Positions 24,371 to 32,869 of a DNA stretch of 35,221 nt are shown piece by piece. Made by a program: the position numbers and the translations under genes. Positions within the stretch are counted from its first letter, which is position 1, and the number at the start of each line of letters is the position of its first letter. The stretch covers positions 1 to 35,221 of the forward strand of contig DAOSWM010000031.1 in the NCBI GenBank assembly GCA_035380045.1, in the 5' to 3' direction. This DNA comes from DAOSWM01 sp035380045. Lineage in GTDB: Bacteria; Bacteroidota; Bacteroidia; Bacteroidales; Tenuifilaceae. The notes under the pieces are model-generated. The model had not been told where the DNA came from, ran no database searches, and saw nothing but the letters and a program-made list of their open reading frames with translations.

Positions 24371-24571
24371 ATGAAAGGAAAAGTAAAATGGTTTGATGCA
24401 GCTAAAGGTTTTGGCTTTATTCAAACTGAAGAAGGCAACGATGTGTTTGTTCACTACACAGGAATTGCTAAAGAAGGTTTCAAACGCCTCGACGAAGGTC
24501 AGGATGTTGAATTCGAAATTTCAGAAGGCAAACGTGGCCCTCAAGCTACGAATGTTAATGTTATAGAATAA
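24371..24571 (+). CDS. Cold shock domain protein (CspA family)
   Basis: A 66-residue single-domain cold shock protein, an RNA chaperone that binds single-stranded nucleic acid. RNP1 (KGFGFIQTE, 13-21) and RNP2 (DVFVHYTGI) are both present, and the start MKGKVKWFDAAKGFGFI is canonical. The 213-base upstream gap has no clear long cold-shock leader; CACCTTTG (24317-24324), one mismatch to the -7 element, suggests a short leader. Ends at a strong hairpin. Confidence 0.95.
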   Translation: MKGKVKWFDAAKGFGFIQTEEGNDVFVHYTGIAKEGFKRLDEGQDVEFEISEGKRGPQATNVNVIE

Positions 24572-24600
24572 ACCATATTTTTATTCTATATTATGCGTAT

Positions 24601-24629
24601 AAAAGGCTTGGCTCTGCCAAGCCTTTTTA
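24601..24629. terminator. Terminator after the cold shock gene
   Basis: AAAAGGCTTGGC (24601-24612) pairs perfectly with GCCAAGCCTTTT (24616-24627) around a TCT loop and runs into T's. It may also end the convergent gene at 24635-25243. Confidence 0.88.
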
Positions 24630-24634
24630 CTTTT

Positions 24635-25243
24635 CTAAAAAGTTACATTTACCCTTAGAATTGGATTTGACAAGTATGGTGAAAGCGGATTGTTAGATAA
24701 ATCCCATAGCAAAAGAATGTTTAACGCAGCCCTCTCACCCAAAATCTGGCGATAGCCAACACCAGCCAGATAAAGATGCACCCAGGTTTTTCCGGAAAGA
24801 GCGGAACTCGTATTAATCATTCTTTGGTCTAAGTACAATCCTTCGTACTCGCCATGAAGAAATATGCCCCCATTCAGCGGAATTGGTGTAACTTCGCTAA
24901 AATTGCGTATGGGAAGTACTTGTGTAAAACCCGAAAAACCCCATATGTGTGTTCTTAGAACCCTGTCGTTTTGGTATATCGACCGGCGACTGAAATAGGT
25001 ATACCTTCCACCAACACCAACCGACCACTGAGGCAAAATCCACATTCCTCCGATGGGAACGATATCAAGCTGATTAACATCACCAAAAGTAACCCCAATG
25101 GTTCCACCAAAGAAGAGCCTATCGGAAAAACTATCGAATCCGTCTCCTTCCTTGGAGGCAGTTGAACTGAAACTCCACAGTAGTATGAGGAAAAATGAAA
25201 AAAGTGTTCTATTTATTAATTTTCGCAACATATGGGCCATCAT
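24635..25243 (-). CDS. Predicted outer-membrane beta-barrel protein, unknown function
   Basis: Not recognised as a named family. The 202-residue product has a signal peptide (NRTLFSFFLILLWSFSSTAS), then short alternating strands rich in aromatic and glycine residues (LFFGGTIGVTFGD, WSVGVGGRYTYFSR, VHLYLAGVGYRQIL) and ends NPILRVNVTF; a final phenylalanine is typical of outer-membrane barrels. About eight strands fit the length. Start could be ATG 25243 or ATG 25231 (MLRKLINR), the latter giving a cleaner signal. Single gene, convergent with csp and divergent from the SDR gene. Confidence 0.7.
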   Translation of the reverse strand: MMAHMLRKLINRTLFSFFLILLWSFSSTASKEGDGFDSFSDRLFFGGTIGVTFGDVNQLDIVPIGGMWILPQWSVGVGGRYTYFSRRSIYQNDRVLRTHIWGFSGFTQVLPIRNFSEVTPIPLNGGIFLHGEYEGLYLDQRMINTSSALSGKTWVHLYLAGVGYRQILGERAALNILLLWDLSNNPLSPYLSNPILRVNVTF

Positions 25244-25310
25244 TTAAGTGTATAAAGATACAAAAATGAAGTAAAGGCTTAGGCAACCTGTTTAGTAAAC
25301 GTAATTGTGT

Positions 25311-25318
25311 TAAATTTG
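25311..25318 (+). promoter_or_regulatory. Bacteroidetes-type -7 element of the SDR gene
   Basis: TAAATTTG is an exact TAnnTTTG match 42 bases before ATG 25361. It lies within the open extension that begins with GTG 25307 and so argues against that start. Confidence 0.5.
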
Positions 25319-25360
25319 TTGGGAATACAAAAACAAAATGCAAGTCAAAAAAACATTACC

Positions 25361-26068
25361 ATGAATATAGTTATCACAGGAGCGTCGAGAGGGATTGGAT
25401 TCGAACTGGCCAAAGAGTTCGCATCTCTGGGAGCAAATAATATCGTTGCAATTTCAAGAGACGAGTCGAAGCTCAAGGAGCTAAAGAGCGCCTGCATACG
25501 CGAGAACGTTGAAGCCCACCTTTACCCCTTGGTGTTAGATGTTACTACCCTGAAAACCAGCGATAATATTCTTGCCAACAGAATTAAGGAGCACTTTCAA
25601 GAGATAGATATTGTAATTAACAATGCTGGGTACCTGGTAAACAAACCTTTCGAAAAAATTGAAGAACAGGAGGTTACCCAAACGATAAGCACTAACTTCA
25701 CTAGCGTTATATCGGTAACTCAGCAGCTAATCCCCATGCTTAAAGAGGGCAGTCATGTTGTTAACATCAGCTCCATGGGAGGTGTTCAGGGAAGTCAAAA
25801 ATTTCCAGGGCTTTCTGTTTACTCCGCCTCAAAAGCAGCGCTTGCTGTACTTACCGAATGCCTTGCTGAGGAACTGAAACACACAGGAATAGTCTTCAAC
25901 TGCCTAGCTCTTGGAGCGGTAAATACCGAAATGCTAAACGATGCCTTCCCCGACTACAAGGCTCCGGTTTCCGCATCGGAAATGGCACGCTTCATTGCCC
26001 AATTTGCCCTAACAGGGCAAAAAATGTTCAACGGAAAAATTCTTCCGGTATCAACATCAACTCCCTGA
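25361..26068 (+). CDS. Short-chain dehydrogenase/reductase family oxidoreductase
   Basis: Classical SDR enzyme using NAD(P)(H). The 235-residue protein begins MNIVITGASRGIG with the cofactor loop TGASRGIG at 6-13, then NNAG (87-90), the catalytic serine in NISSMGG (137 or 138) and YSASK with Y154 and K158. R10 after the loop leans toward NADP. Substrate unknown; the closest look-alikes include 3-oxoacyl-ACP reductase-like and general SDRs. It stands alone between divergent and convergent neighbours. Confidence 0.88.
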   Translation: MNIVITGASRGIGFELAKEFASLGANNIVAISRDESKLKELKSACIRENVEAHLYPLVLDVTTLKTSDNILANRIKEHFQEIDIVINNAGYLVNKPFEKIEEQEVTQTISTNFTSVISVTQQLIPMLKEGSHVVNISSMGGVQGSQKFPGLSVYSASKAALAVLTECLAEELKHTGIVFNCLALGAVNTEMLNDAFPDYKAPVSASEMARFIAQFALTGQKMFNGKILPVSTSTP

Positions 26069-26125
26069 TAATAATAGGAAGCATTTTTACACAGTTTGAA
26101 TACCGGACATGGCTTTAGCCAAAGA

Positions 26126-28132
26126 TTACTTAACTACAACTCCTTGCTTGGTGTAAGGTTCTTCGTTCTGGTATTGGAACTGTTGCTGGGTGCTTACTCT
26201 ATATGAGTCGTCGAGCTTCTGCTCAAAATCCTTGGTGTAGTTTATCATGTATATGGTTCGGTTTTCGAAACCGCTTACACTGTTAGGTTGACTGAAGTTG
26301 AATTCTGACTGTACCATTTCAACCTTATGATTCTGCAGACAGTACTTAAAATCGTAGCCATACTTCATCATTGCGCTAAGGAAATAGAAAGCAACATCGT
26401 ACCCCTGGTACGAATACTGCGAAGGCTCAGACCTAAAAAAATCACGATACGTAACAATAAAACTTTTCACAGTTGGGTTTGAATAATCGATAAAGAAGGG
26501 TGAAAATAAGTGTAACTGCAAGTTATAGTAGTAATCAACCTGAACGTTGCGGAATTTTTGCCAACGAGGCAACCCATAAATACTTAATGGATACTGGTAG
26601 TAAGTAGCAAGGGTGTGCAGGTTTCCTAAAAGATCTGAAACGAACGCTTCGCTGTTAGAAGGAACAAGAATTAGGTTCTCCTTCTCAAGTGATAAACTGT
26701 GGCTTACCTTTTCAACAACATCAGCAGCAGGACTACCCGGTTCGTAGGTAACCTCCTTAAAATAAATATACTCTGGGTTAGAACAGCTTGCCATTCTGTT
26801 CTGAAGTAGCTCCTTGTATGTGTTAACCATACTCTTCGCTGTGGTGTCGCCCTCGTGTATTATCACAATGTTTTGGCCTTTACATAGATCTATTTGCTTA
26901 GAAAAACCTTCCAGTTGAGTAATGAACGATGGGTTTGCCTGGAATATGTATGGGTTTTCATTGAGCAGATAGCTACTCTGGGAAAGGGGGGAAACAATCG
27001 GGATACGATTCTCTCGGGCAAACTCAGCAACAGGTTTAATGCATTCGGGGTATACGGGACCAATTATCAAATCTGTTTCCTTTAAGGAGTATTGGTTTAA
27101 AATATACTTAACCGAATCTACATCTTTACCTGTATCGAACACAGTTAGGTTTACAGATAAACCTAATTGCTTAAGTGAATCGATTGCAACCAAGACTCCT
27201 TGGTAAAAATCGATAAAGTTCGATGATTTTTCGGGAACCTCTTGCTTCACGGCCAGGGTCTCTCCCCTACTCTTCATCTCTTCCATGGCAAGAGAATCAA
27301 CGGGAGGATTCTCAAATTCGTAAACAAACAACGGTAAGAAAAGGGCAACGTTAAAAATATTCTTCTGGTTGTTATACGTAAAAGTATCACAAACTACACT
27401 TAATTCGTCAGTAATGGTCTGATTTGATTGCTCAATAGCAGCCTGATTTCCGGGTGTTTTCATCTCAGGGAGGAGGGTATCGGACGGATTTCGAGGAATG
27501 CGAAGAATAGTTCCTAGTTTCACTCCATCCTTCACAAGCTCAGCATTAAAGCGCCTTACTGTTTCTTCGCTAACATTGTACTGCTTAGTAATTGAATAAA
27601 AACCTTCCTTAGGCTTTACCTCATGATAAATGAAACGATCTGAAACCTCTGGAGTTTCATCACCAAGAGTTTCTAACTTCTCCTTAGGGATAAGAACTAC
27701 CTGGCTAAGCTTAATACCTTTCTCAACTTCGGGATTTACCCTAATTAATTCATCCATTGATACTTGATACTTCTTTGATAGGCCAAATAAAGTTTCTCCT
27801 TTTCTTACAACATGGTAAATGTAATTATCGTCCTCGTTACCTTTTGGTGGCTCCTCCACAGAATCGGAAATTGGGATTTTCAGGGCTTGGTCAACCTGAA
27901 GGCCAAGGTAAATATCGGGGTTCTCCATGGCTATTTCAATTTGGCTTACGTTGTAAACCTTGCTAATGGAGTATAAAGTTTCGCCCTTACGAACAATATG
28001 AATGAAGTAGTACTTTCCTTCAATTTTAACCTTATCGGTTGATTTTTTTATATCTACTTCTTGCTTTGAGTCTTGGGCTACAACATGAAAAGCAAATGAG
28101 CAAAGGAGAGCTATAATTAGGGTACGAATCAT
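26126..28132 (-). CDS. Three-LysM protein with C-terminal periplasmic-binding-protein-like domain
   Basis: Exported protein joining wall-binding repeats to a receptor-like fold. After a signal peptide (IRTLIIALLCSFAFHVVAQ) there are three LysM repeats, opening HIVRKGETLYSISKVYNVS, HVVRKGETLFGLSKKYQVS and HEVKPKEGFYSITKQYNVS, each ending in an IP or IPR strand. The remaining 400 residues resemble a type 1 periplasmic binding (Peripla_BP_6/LpoA-like) fold: NVALFLPLFVYEF, LIIGPVYPECIKPVAEFA, RIPIVSPLSQSSYLLNENPYIFQANP and NIVIIHEGDTTAKSMV. The ATG at 28132 is chosen because the upstream ATG at 28165 lies in the -7 element. No transporter genes are adjacent, so a wall or sensor role is more likely than uptake. 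Confidence 0.85.
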   Translation of the reverse strand: MIRTLIIALLCSFAFHVVAQDSKQEVDIKKSTDKVKIEGKYYFIHIVRKGETLYSISKVYNVSQIEIAMENPDIYLGLQVDQALKIPISDSVEEPPKGNEDDNYIYHVVRKGETLFGLSKKYQVSMDELIRVNPEVEKGIKLSQVVLIPKEKLETLGDETPEVSDRFIYHEVKPKEGFYSITKQYNVSEETVRRFNAELVKDGVKLGTILRIPRNPSDTLLPEMKTPGNQAAIEQSNQTITDELSVVCDTFTYNNQKNIFNVALFLPLFVYEFENPPVDSLAMEEMKSRGETLAVKQEVPEKSSNFIDFYQGVLVAIDSLKQLGLSVNLTVFDTGKDVDSVKYILNQYSLKETDLIIGPVYPECIKPVAEFARENRIPIVSPLSQSSYLLNENPYIFQANPSFITQLEGFSKQIDLCKGQNIVIIHEGDTTAKSMVNTYKELLQNRMASCSNPEYIYFKEVTYEPGSPAADVVEKVSHSLSLEKENLILVPSNSEAFVSDLLGNLHTLATYYQYPLSIYGLPRWQKFRNVQVDYYYNLQLHLFSPFFIDYSNPTVKSFIVTYRDFFRSEPSQYSYQGYDVAFYFLSAMMKYGYDFKYCLQNHKVEMVQSEFNFSQPNSVSGFENRTIYMINYTKDFEQKLDDSYRVSTQQQFQYQNEEPYTKQGVVVK

Positions 28133-28162
28133 TATCTTAATCTGTTTGGGTTTGCTTGATGG

Positions 28163-28192
28163 CAAAGTTAACTAAATGATGCCTAAAACAAA
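28163..28192 (-). promoter_or_regulatory. Bacteroidetes-type promoter of the LysM protein gene
   Basis: On the minus strand TTTG (28189-28192) is followed after 18 bases by TAACTTTG (28163-28170), an exact -7 match. This gives the LysM gene its own transcript separate from the upstream peptidase and fixes its start downstream of 28163. Confidence 0.6.
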
Positions 28193-28244
28193 CATCGAGC
28201 CAAAAAATTATCGTAAACATCTGTTGTGAAAGCACCTACGGAGT

Positions 28245-30443
28245 TTAGTAATCAATTTCTGCTATGGTCATTTCTTGGATAAGGTTACTTGCTCCTGCAA
28301 ACTTATCGATAACAAAAAGCACGTAGCGAATGTCAGCAATTATAGTTCGCTGATAATCGGGCTCGTACATGTAGTCGCAAGCCATAGCTTCGTTGTTACC
28401 ATCGAAAGCAACACCTATTAGTTCACCCTTTGCATTCAGCACGCCACTACCCGAGTTACCGTTAGTTATATCATTATCAGTAAGGAAGCAAACAGGCAAC
28501 TTCCCATCGGAGGCATATCCGCCAAAATCCTTTTTTAATAACAGTTCTTTCAGTTTTGGGGGCAAATTAAAAACGTCAACGCTATTATCCTCCTTCTCCA
28601 GTATGCCTTCGGCATAAGTTAGGGGTCGATAGTAAACCCCATCGGCCGGCCTGTACCCAATAACCTTACCATACGTAAGCCTCATGGTTGAGTTTGCATC
28701 GGGGTAATGTAACTCATCCTTCTCCATTTGGAGAATACCTTTTGTTAAAGCGTAGTGAGCACGCTGAACCGTAGGGTTCATGGGTGAAATTCGGCTTTGG
28801 ATTTCAGCCATTAAATTTTCAGCTGTTAGGTGGAGATAGAAAATTGGGTCGGCAAGTAAGGTGTCGATATTAGGTTTGCGAATAAACTCTCTCATTCGTT
28901 CCTGTGACGAGAAGCATGAATTTTGATAGAACGCATCAACAACAAATGGGATATACGCCTCTCTATTCTCAAGCATTTGTATCTTTTTTAGGACCGGATA
29001 CTCTGTGCTGTCGGGAAGATAATTAATTACGCTCTTTAAAGCTATGGAGTATAGTTTACTGTCGAGTTGAGGGAAGAAATCATCGAATATTTCAGGAAGT
29101 TCCTTGTTCAATGCTTTGGTTTCCTTTCGTATTCTTCGCCGGCTAGGCTTCTCGTTGGTTAATTCAACGAATAAGTTGTAAGACGAAGAAATATTATTTC
29201 CGATGGAAACTGGCCAAGATGACAAAGCGCTCAACGAGCGAAAGAGTTCCTCGTAGCCGTTTCGTTGAATGAGTGAATAGTATGAATCGATTGCGGGTGT
29301 AGCATTTGTGAAAAACTGAGGAAACGTAGAATTCTTATTTGCCCATGAAACCAAGCTATCCTCCCTGGCTTTCAATCGCTCAACAACGTTAAACTGAAAC
29401 ATCGATTCAGCTTGCCAAGTATCTTTTTGCCAGAAATTCACCAACATATCGTGCATGTCGGTATAGTTCACTTTTATCTTGGCATCGTTCTTCATTTCGT
29501 CCTTAATTGTTCCAATAAATTCACCCCAAACAGTGTTCACCCAAGGTGCCACAAAATCGCGAGCATGTATTGCCTGCGCAGATGATGCGTAACGATAGGT
29601 AGTTCCCGGGTAGCCAATAATCATGGTAAAATCGCCCTCATTTACACCGCTAAGCGAAATTGGAAAATGATGCTTGGGTTTGTAGGGAACGTTCTTTTTG
29701 CTGTAGTCTGCCGGCAAACCATCGGGTCCAGAGTATATTCTAAAAAGGCAGAAATCACCTGTATGGCGTGGCCAGTGCCAGTTATCGACATCGCCCCCAA
29801 AATTTCCAATTGCCGCAGGCGGAGCCCCTACCAACCTCACATCGGTAAACCTGTGGTATACAAAAAGGTAGTACTGATTATAATTAAACATAGGAACGAC
29901 CAGAGCGTGGACACCTTTTTCCTGAATTTCAACCTGAGTTTGATACTCAAGAATTGCAGTGTTAATCATCTCTACAATGGCTGAATCGGCATCAGTAGTA
30001 TCAACTTTACTAAGAATTTGCTTCGTAACGTCCTCTACTCTAAGAAGAATAAGCGCTGTTTTGCCTGGTACAGGCAGCTCCTCCTGAATGCTTTTTGCCC
30101 AAAACCCATCGCGCAGAAGATTCTGTTCGGGGGTACTGTGGAACTGAATATCGCCCACTCCACAGTGATGATTTGTAAGGATTAAACCTTTGGGAGAAAT
30201 AATTTCAGCTGAGCAGCCTCCATCGTCGAGCGAAACAACTGCATCCTTAAGGCTGCTTTTGTTAATACTGTATATATCCTCCTCGCTCAGCTTTAGCCCC
30301 ATACGCTGCATGGTTTCAATATTCTTCCCAATAAGCGAAATGAGCCACATTCCCTCATCGGCTTTGGCCGAATTTGAGAAAAGTATTGAGATACTTATGA
30401 GGATTAATGGTAGGAGTTTATGTAAACGATGCGTAAAGTTCAT
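28245..30443 (-). CDS. S46 family dipeptidyl peptidase, DPP7-like
   Basis: Periplasmic or surface serine exopeptidase that removes dipeptides from peptide N-termini. The 732-residue protein has a signal peptide (LPLILISISILFSNSAKA), then the mature start DEGMWLISLIG typical of S46, the catalytic histidine in TNHHCGVGDIQ (about 92-93) and catalytic serine S664 in NGNSGSGV. Residue 682, 18 after the serine, is glycine; in P. gingivalis DPP7 this position is glycine (hydrophobic P1) and in DPP11 it is arginine (acidic P1). It is therefore more likely DPP7-type. The C-terminal IRYVLFVIDKFAGASNLI is also family-typical. S46 enzymes are characteristic of Bacteroidetes that use peptides. Confidence 0.92.
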   Translation of the reverse strand: MNFTHRLHKLLPLILISISILFSNSAKADEGMWLISLIGKNIETMQRMGLKLSEEDIYSINKSSLKDAVVSLDDGGCSAEIISPKGLILTNHHCGVGDIQFHSTPEQNLLRDGFWAKSIQEELPVPGKTALILLRVEDVTKQILSKVDTTDADSAIVEMINTAILEYQTQVEIQEKGVHALVVPMFNYNQYYLFVYHRFTDVRLVGAPPAAIGNFGGDVDNWHWPRHTGDFCLFRIYSGPDGLPADYSKKNVPYKPKHHFPISLSGVNEGDFTMIIGYPGTTYRYASSAQAIHARDFVAPWVNTVWGEFIGTIKDEMKNDAKIKVNYTDMHDMLVNFWQKDTWQAESMFQFNVVERLKAREDSLVSWANKNSTFPQFFTNATPAIDSYYSLIQRNGYEELFRSLSALSSWPVSIGNNISSSYNLFVELTNEKPSRRRIRKETKALNKELPEIFDDFFPQLDSKLYSIALKSVINYLPDSTEYPVLKKIQMLENREAYIPFVVDAFYQNSCFSSQERMREFIRKPNIDTLLADPIFYLHLTAENLMAEIQSRISPMNPTVQRAHYALTKGILQMEKDELHYPDANSTMRLTYGKVIGYRPADGVYYRPLTYAEGILEKEDNSVDVFNLPPKLKELLLKKDFGGYASDGKLPVCFLTDNDITNGNSGSGVLNAKGELIGVAFDGNNEAMACDYMYEPDYQRTIIADIRYVLFVIDKFAGASNLIQEMTIAEIDY

Positions 30444-30628
30444 CTCTTAACTTTTTAAAAATTACATATCAACCTATAAAGCTAATATTTTTTTTGAACC
30501 TTTCGCTAAGTTTTTAAGAAGTTTTTTAGGGCAAATGAATTTCAAGTACCACAATATCCCACGAATTGTTACCGGAGTAACAAAAAAAAGCCCTACCAAA
30601 GTGGCAGGGCCTTAAAATGCATTATACT
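30444..30628. other. 185-base gap between lepB and the S46 peptidase gene
   Basis: Contains the lepB terminator at its left end. No exact TAnnTTTG for the S46 gene is seen upstream of 30443. Confidence 0.4.
30582..30615 (-). terminator. Intrinsic terminator after lepB
   Basis: Read on the minus strand, GGCCCTGCCA pairs with TGGTAGGGCT (one mismatch) around a short ACTT-type loop, then a run of eight T's. It lies 14 bases past the lepB stop. Confidence 0.7.
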
Positions 30629-31969
30629 TTAATGGATTCCCTTTAAGAATCGGCTCCAGCGTATGTTAGCCGGGAACCGCTTATCCTTATTCAGCGAAAG
30701 CCAAATAAAAGAACCTTTTCCAACCACGTGATCCTCAGGAACAAATCCCCAGAAGCGCGAGTCGGCTGAGTTGTGGCGGTTGTCACCCATCATCCAGTAG
30801 TAATCCATTTTGAACTCGTAGCTGTTGGCCGGTTCACCGTTAATGAAAATTGTACTATCCTGAACTTTCAGGTCGTTGCCCTCGTACAGGTCGATAATGC
30901 GCTCGTAAACTGGCAGGTTCGAAAGGGTTAGCTCCACTGTTTTACCTTTGGCAGGCACCCAAATGGGTCCAAAATTATCCTCTGTCCAAGGGTAATTGGG
31001 GCTGTGCGGGAAAATGGCCTTCGACATCATGGTTGAGTTCGTATTCTCGTACTTAATTACGGAATGGACATTGTTGAGGGTCCTAATTCTATCGTACGCC
31101 TCTGTGGTTAGTGGCATTTCGTAAATTCCTCCGGCAGGATTGAAGCTACGGTCGGCCATAGAAATATTAATATCATCGAGAATTCGTGCATTGATAGGAG
31201 TTCCGTTTGTACGAACGAAGTAGTTGTACTGCATATTTTCGATTCGCTCCTGCTTTTCACCGTTCACGAAAAGTTGTCCCGCAACAATTTTCAGTGAATC
31301 GCCGGGGATTCCCACGCATCGTTTTATGTAGTTTTCGCGCTTATCAACCGGACGAACAATTATGTCGAAGTTACGCCAAACGTAATCCCTTCCAAGTTCA
31401 CGCACAATGGCATAGTAGCTTCTATCGGGGTACTGCACCACAACCGTATCGCCCTCGGGAAAGTTGAAAACCACCACATCGTCGCGCTTAATTTTTCCAA
31501 AACCGGCCAGCCGCTTGTAGGGTCGCTTAATCCACTCAACGTACGATTTCGTATTCTTCGTAAGAGGAAGAGTGTGATGCGCAAACGGGAATGAGAGCGG
31601 CGTATTCGGTAATTTTGGCCCGTAGGCCACTTTGCTTACAAAAAGGTAGTCGCCAACCAGCAACGATTTTTCCATGGACGAGGTAGGGATTGTGTAAGCC
31701 TCGATAAAGAACATGCGAATAAGCGTTGCTGCTATAACAGCGAATATGAGCGCATCAACCCACTCAACAAGGGTGCTTCGCTTTGTTTCGCCCCGTTTCT
31801 TCCAGAAAGTCCAGTTTACTTTGCGCGATATGTGGTAATCGTAAAAAATGGGGAGGCCAAGTAACAGCCAGTAGTTGCCAATCCATACCACCCATAGGAT
31901 GAAGATTGCAGAGCTGTAACCCAACCTAAAATACTTATTGTTAAGAATTTGTTTAATTTTTTCTTTCAT
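30629..31969 (-). CDS. lepB: Signal peptidase I
   Basis: Membrane serine protease that removes signal peptides of exported proteins. The 446-residue protein has N-terminal membrane segments (about 17-45 and 70-90), the catalytic serine S98 in TIPTSSMEKSLLVGDYLFVSK and the catalytic lysine K216 in YIKRCVGIPGDSLKIV. A late MMGDNRHNSADSRFWGFVP box is diagnostic. The protein is longer than the usual 250-325 residues because of inserts between boxes, as seen in many Bacteroidetes. dapB lies 57 bases upstream, an arrangement familiar in this phylum. Confidence 0.95.
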   Translation of the reverse strand: MKEKIKQILNNKYFRLGYSSAIFILWVVWIGNYWLLLGLPIFYDYHISRKVNWTFWKKRGETKRSTLVEWVDALIFAVIAATLIRMFFIEAYTIPTSSMEKSLLVGDYLFVSKVAYGPKLPNTPLSFPFAHHTLPLTKNTKSYVEWIKRPYKRLAGFGKIKRDDVVVFNFPEGDTVVVQYPDRSYYAIVRELGRDYVWRNFDIIVRPVDKRENYIKRCVGIPGDSLKIVAGQLFVNGEKQERIENMQYNYFVRTNGTPINARILDDINISMADRSFNPAGGIYEMPLTTEAYDRIRTLNNVHSVIKYENTNSTMMSKAIFPHSPNYPWTEDNFGPIWVPAKGKTVELTLSNLPVYERIIDLYEGNDLKVQDSTIFINGEPANSYEFKMDYYWMMGDNRHNSADSRFWGFVPEDHVVGKGSFIWLSLNKDKRFPANIRWSRFLKGIH

Positions 31970-32026
31970 AACGTTTGTTGTGATTTTGCAAAAAAATTTG
32001 CTGTAAGTTTAGCACTTTTTGTTGGA

Positions 32027-32746
32027 TTATTCTAACCCTAAAAGGTTATCCATTGTTAAAAAACCTTTACGGCCAACCGAATACTCCGCCGCAAGAACAG
32101 CCCCAACCGCAAAACCAACACGACTTTTTGCTCTGTGTGTAAGCACAATGTCATCCTGAGCGGAGCTAAAAAGCACTGAGTGAGTTCCTGGAATATCGCC
32201 CTCACGAATGGCTTTCACCGGAATTTTACCAGCCTGCCTTTCAGGGAGTAATGTCCAGCCCGATAGTTCTGAAATTTCGTTGGCAACGTAATTAGCTAAT
32301 GAGATGGCTGTTCCGCTGGGCGCATCCTTCTTTTTGGTATGATGTGTTTCCTCAATCTCAACACTGTAACCGCCTGCATTGTTAAGTTTACGGGCAAGAA
32401 TTCGGTTAATGTAAAAGAAAAGGTTTACGCCAATGCTGAAGTTGGAACCGTAGAAGAAAGTTCCATCGGTAGTTCTTACATAATCCATAATCTCTTCCAT
32501 CCTGCTATTCCACCCAGTTGTTCCACTCACCACAGGGACTCTAGCCTCTAAACACTTTTTAACATTTTCGAAAGCCGTTTCAGGTGTAGTAAATTCAATG
32601 GCAACATCAACCGCTGCTAACGCTGTGGGGGTTAACTTTTCGCTATCATTCTGGTCAATAATTAGCAGAATTTCATGCCCTCGTTCGAGGGCAATTTTTT
32701 CAACCTCGTGCCCCATTCGGCCGTAACCAATAATTGCAATTTTCAT
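32027..32746 (-). CDS. dapB: 4-hydroxy-tetrahydrodipicolinate reductase
   Basis: NAD(P)H-dependent step in the diaminopimelate/lysine pathway, which feeds peptidoglycan. The 239-residue protein begins MKIAIIGYGRMGHEVE (nucleotide-binding loop) and has the substrate motif EETHHTKKKDAPSGTA, with the catalytic HH and DAPSGT. The open frame reaches ATG 32764, but an exact -7 element at 32762-32769 overlaps that codon, so ATG 32746 is preferred. The protein is shorter than the E. coli form (273) but typical for Bacteroidetes. Likely cotranscribed with lepB. Confidence 0.95.
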   Translation of the reverse strand: MKIAIIGYGRMGHEVEKIALERGHEILLIIDQNDSEKLTPTALAAVDVAIEFTTPETAFENVKKCLEARVPVVSGTTGWNSRMEEIMDYVRTTDGTFFYGSNFSIGVNLFFYINRILARKLNNAGGYSVEIEETHHTKKKDAPSGTAISLANYVANEISELSGWTLLPERQAGKIPVKAIREGDIPGTHSVLFSSAQDDIVLTHRAKSRVGFAVGAVLAAEYSVGRKGFLTMDNLLGLE

Positions 32747-32761
32747 ATTTTCACTTTTCAA

Positions 32762-32769
32762 CAAAATTA
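32762..32769 (-). promoter_or_regulatory. Bacteroidetes-type -7 element of dapB-lepB
   Basis: The minus strand reads TAATTTTG, exact to TAnnTTTG, 15 bases before ATG 32746, so the leader would be very short. No matching -33 TTTG at normal distance. Confidence 0.42.
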
Positions 32770-32869
32770 CAAAAAGTTACGATTGAAGAAACACCAGTTC
32801 AACCCGGGGTTGATTTGGCAGAAAGACTTTTTTTTAGTATCTTGTGATTTTCAACCAAATGCGTTACTC

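Noticed and set aside
32675..32869. 65-residue N-terminal extension of the M20 enzyme, overlapping dapB.
   Set aside because: It is the antisense of dapB and its promoter; homology-like sequence begins at ATG 32870.
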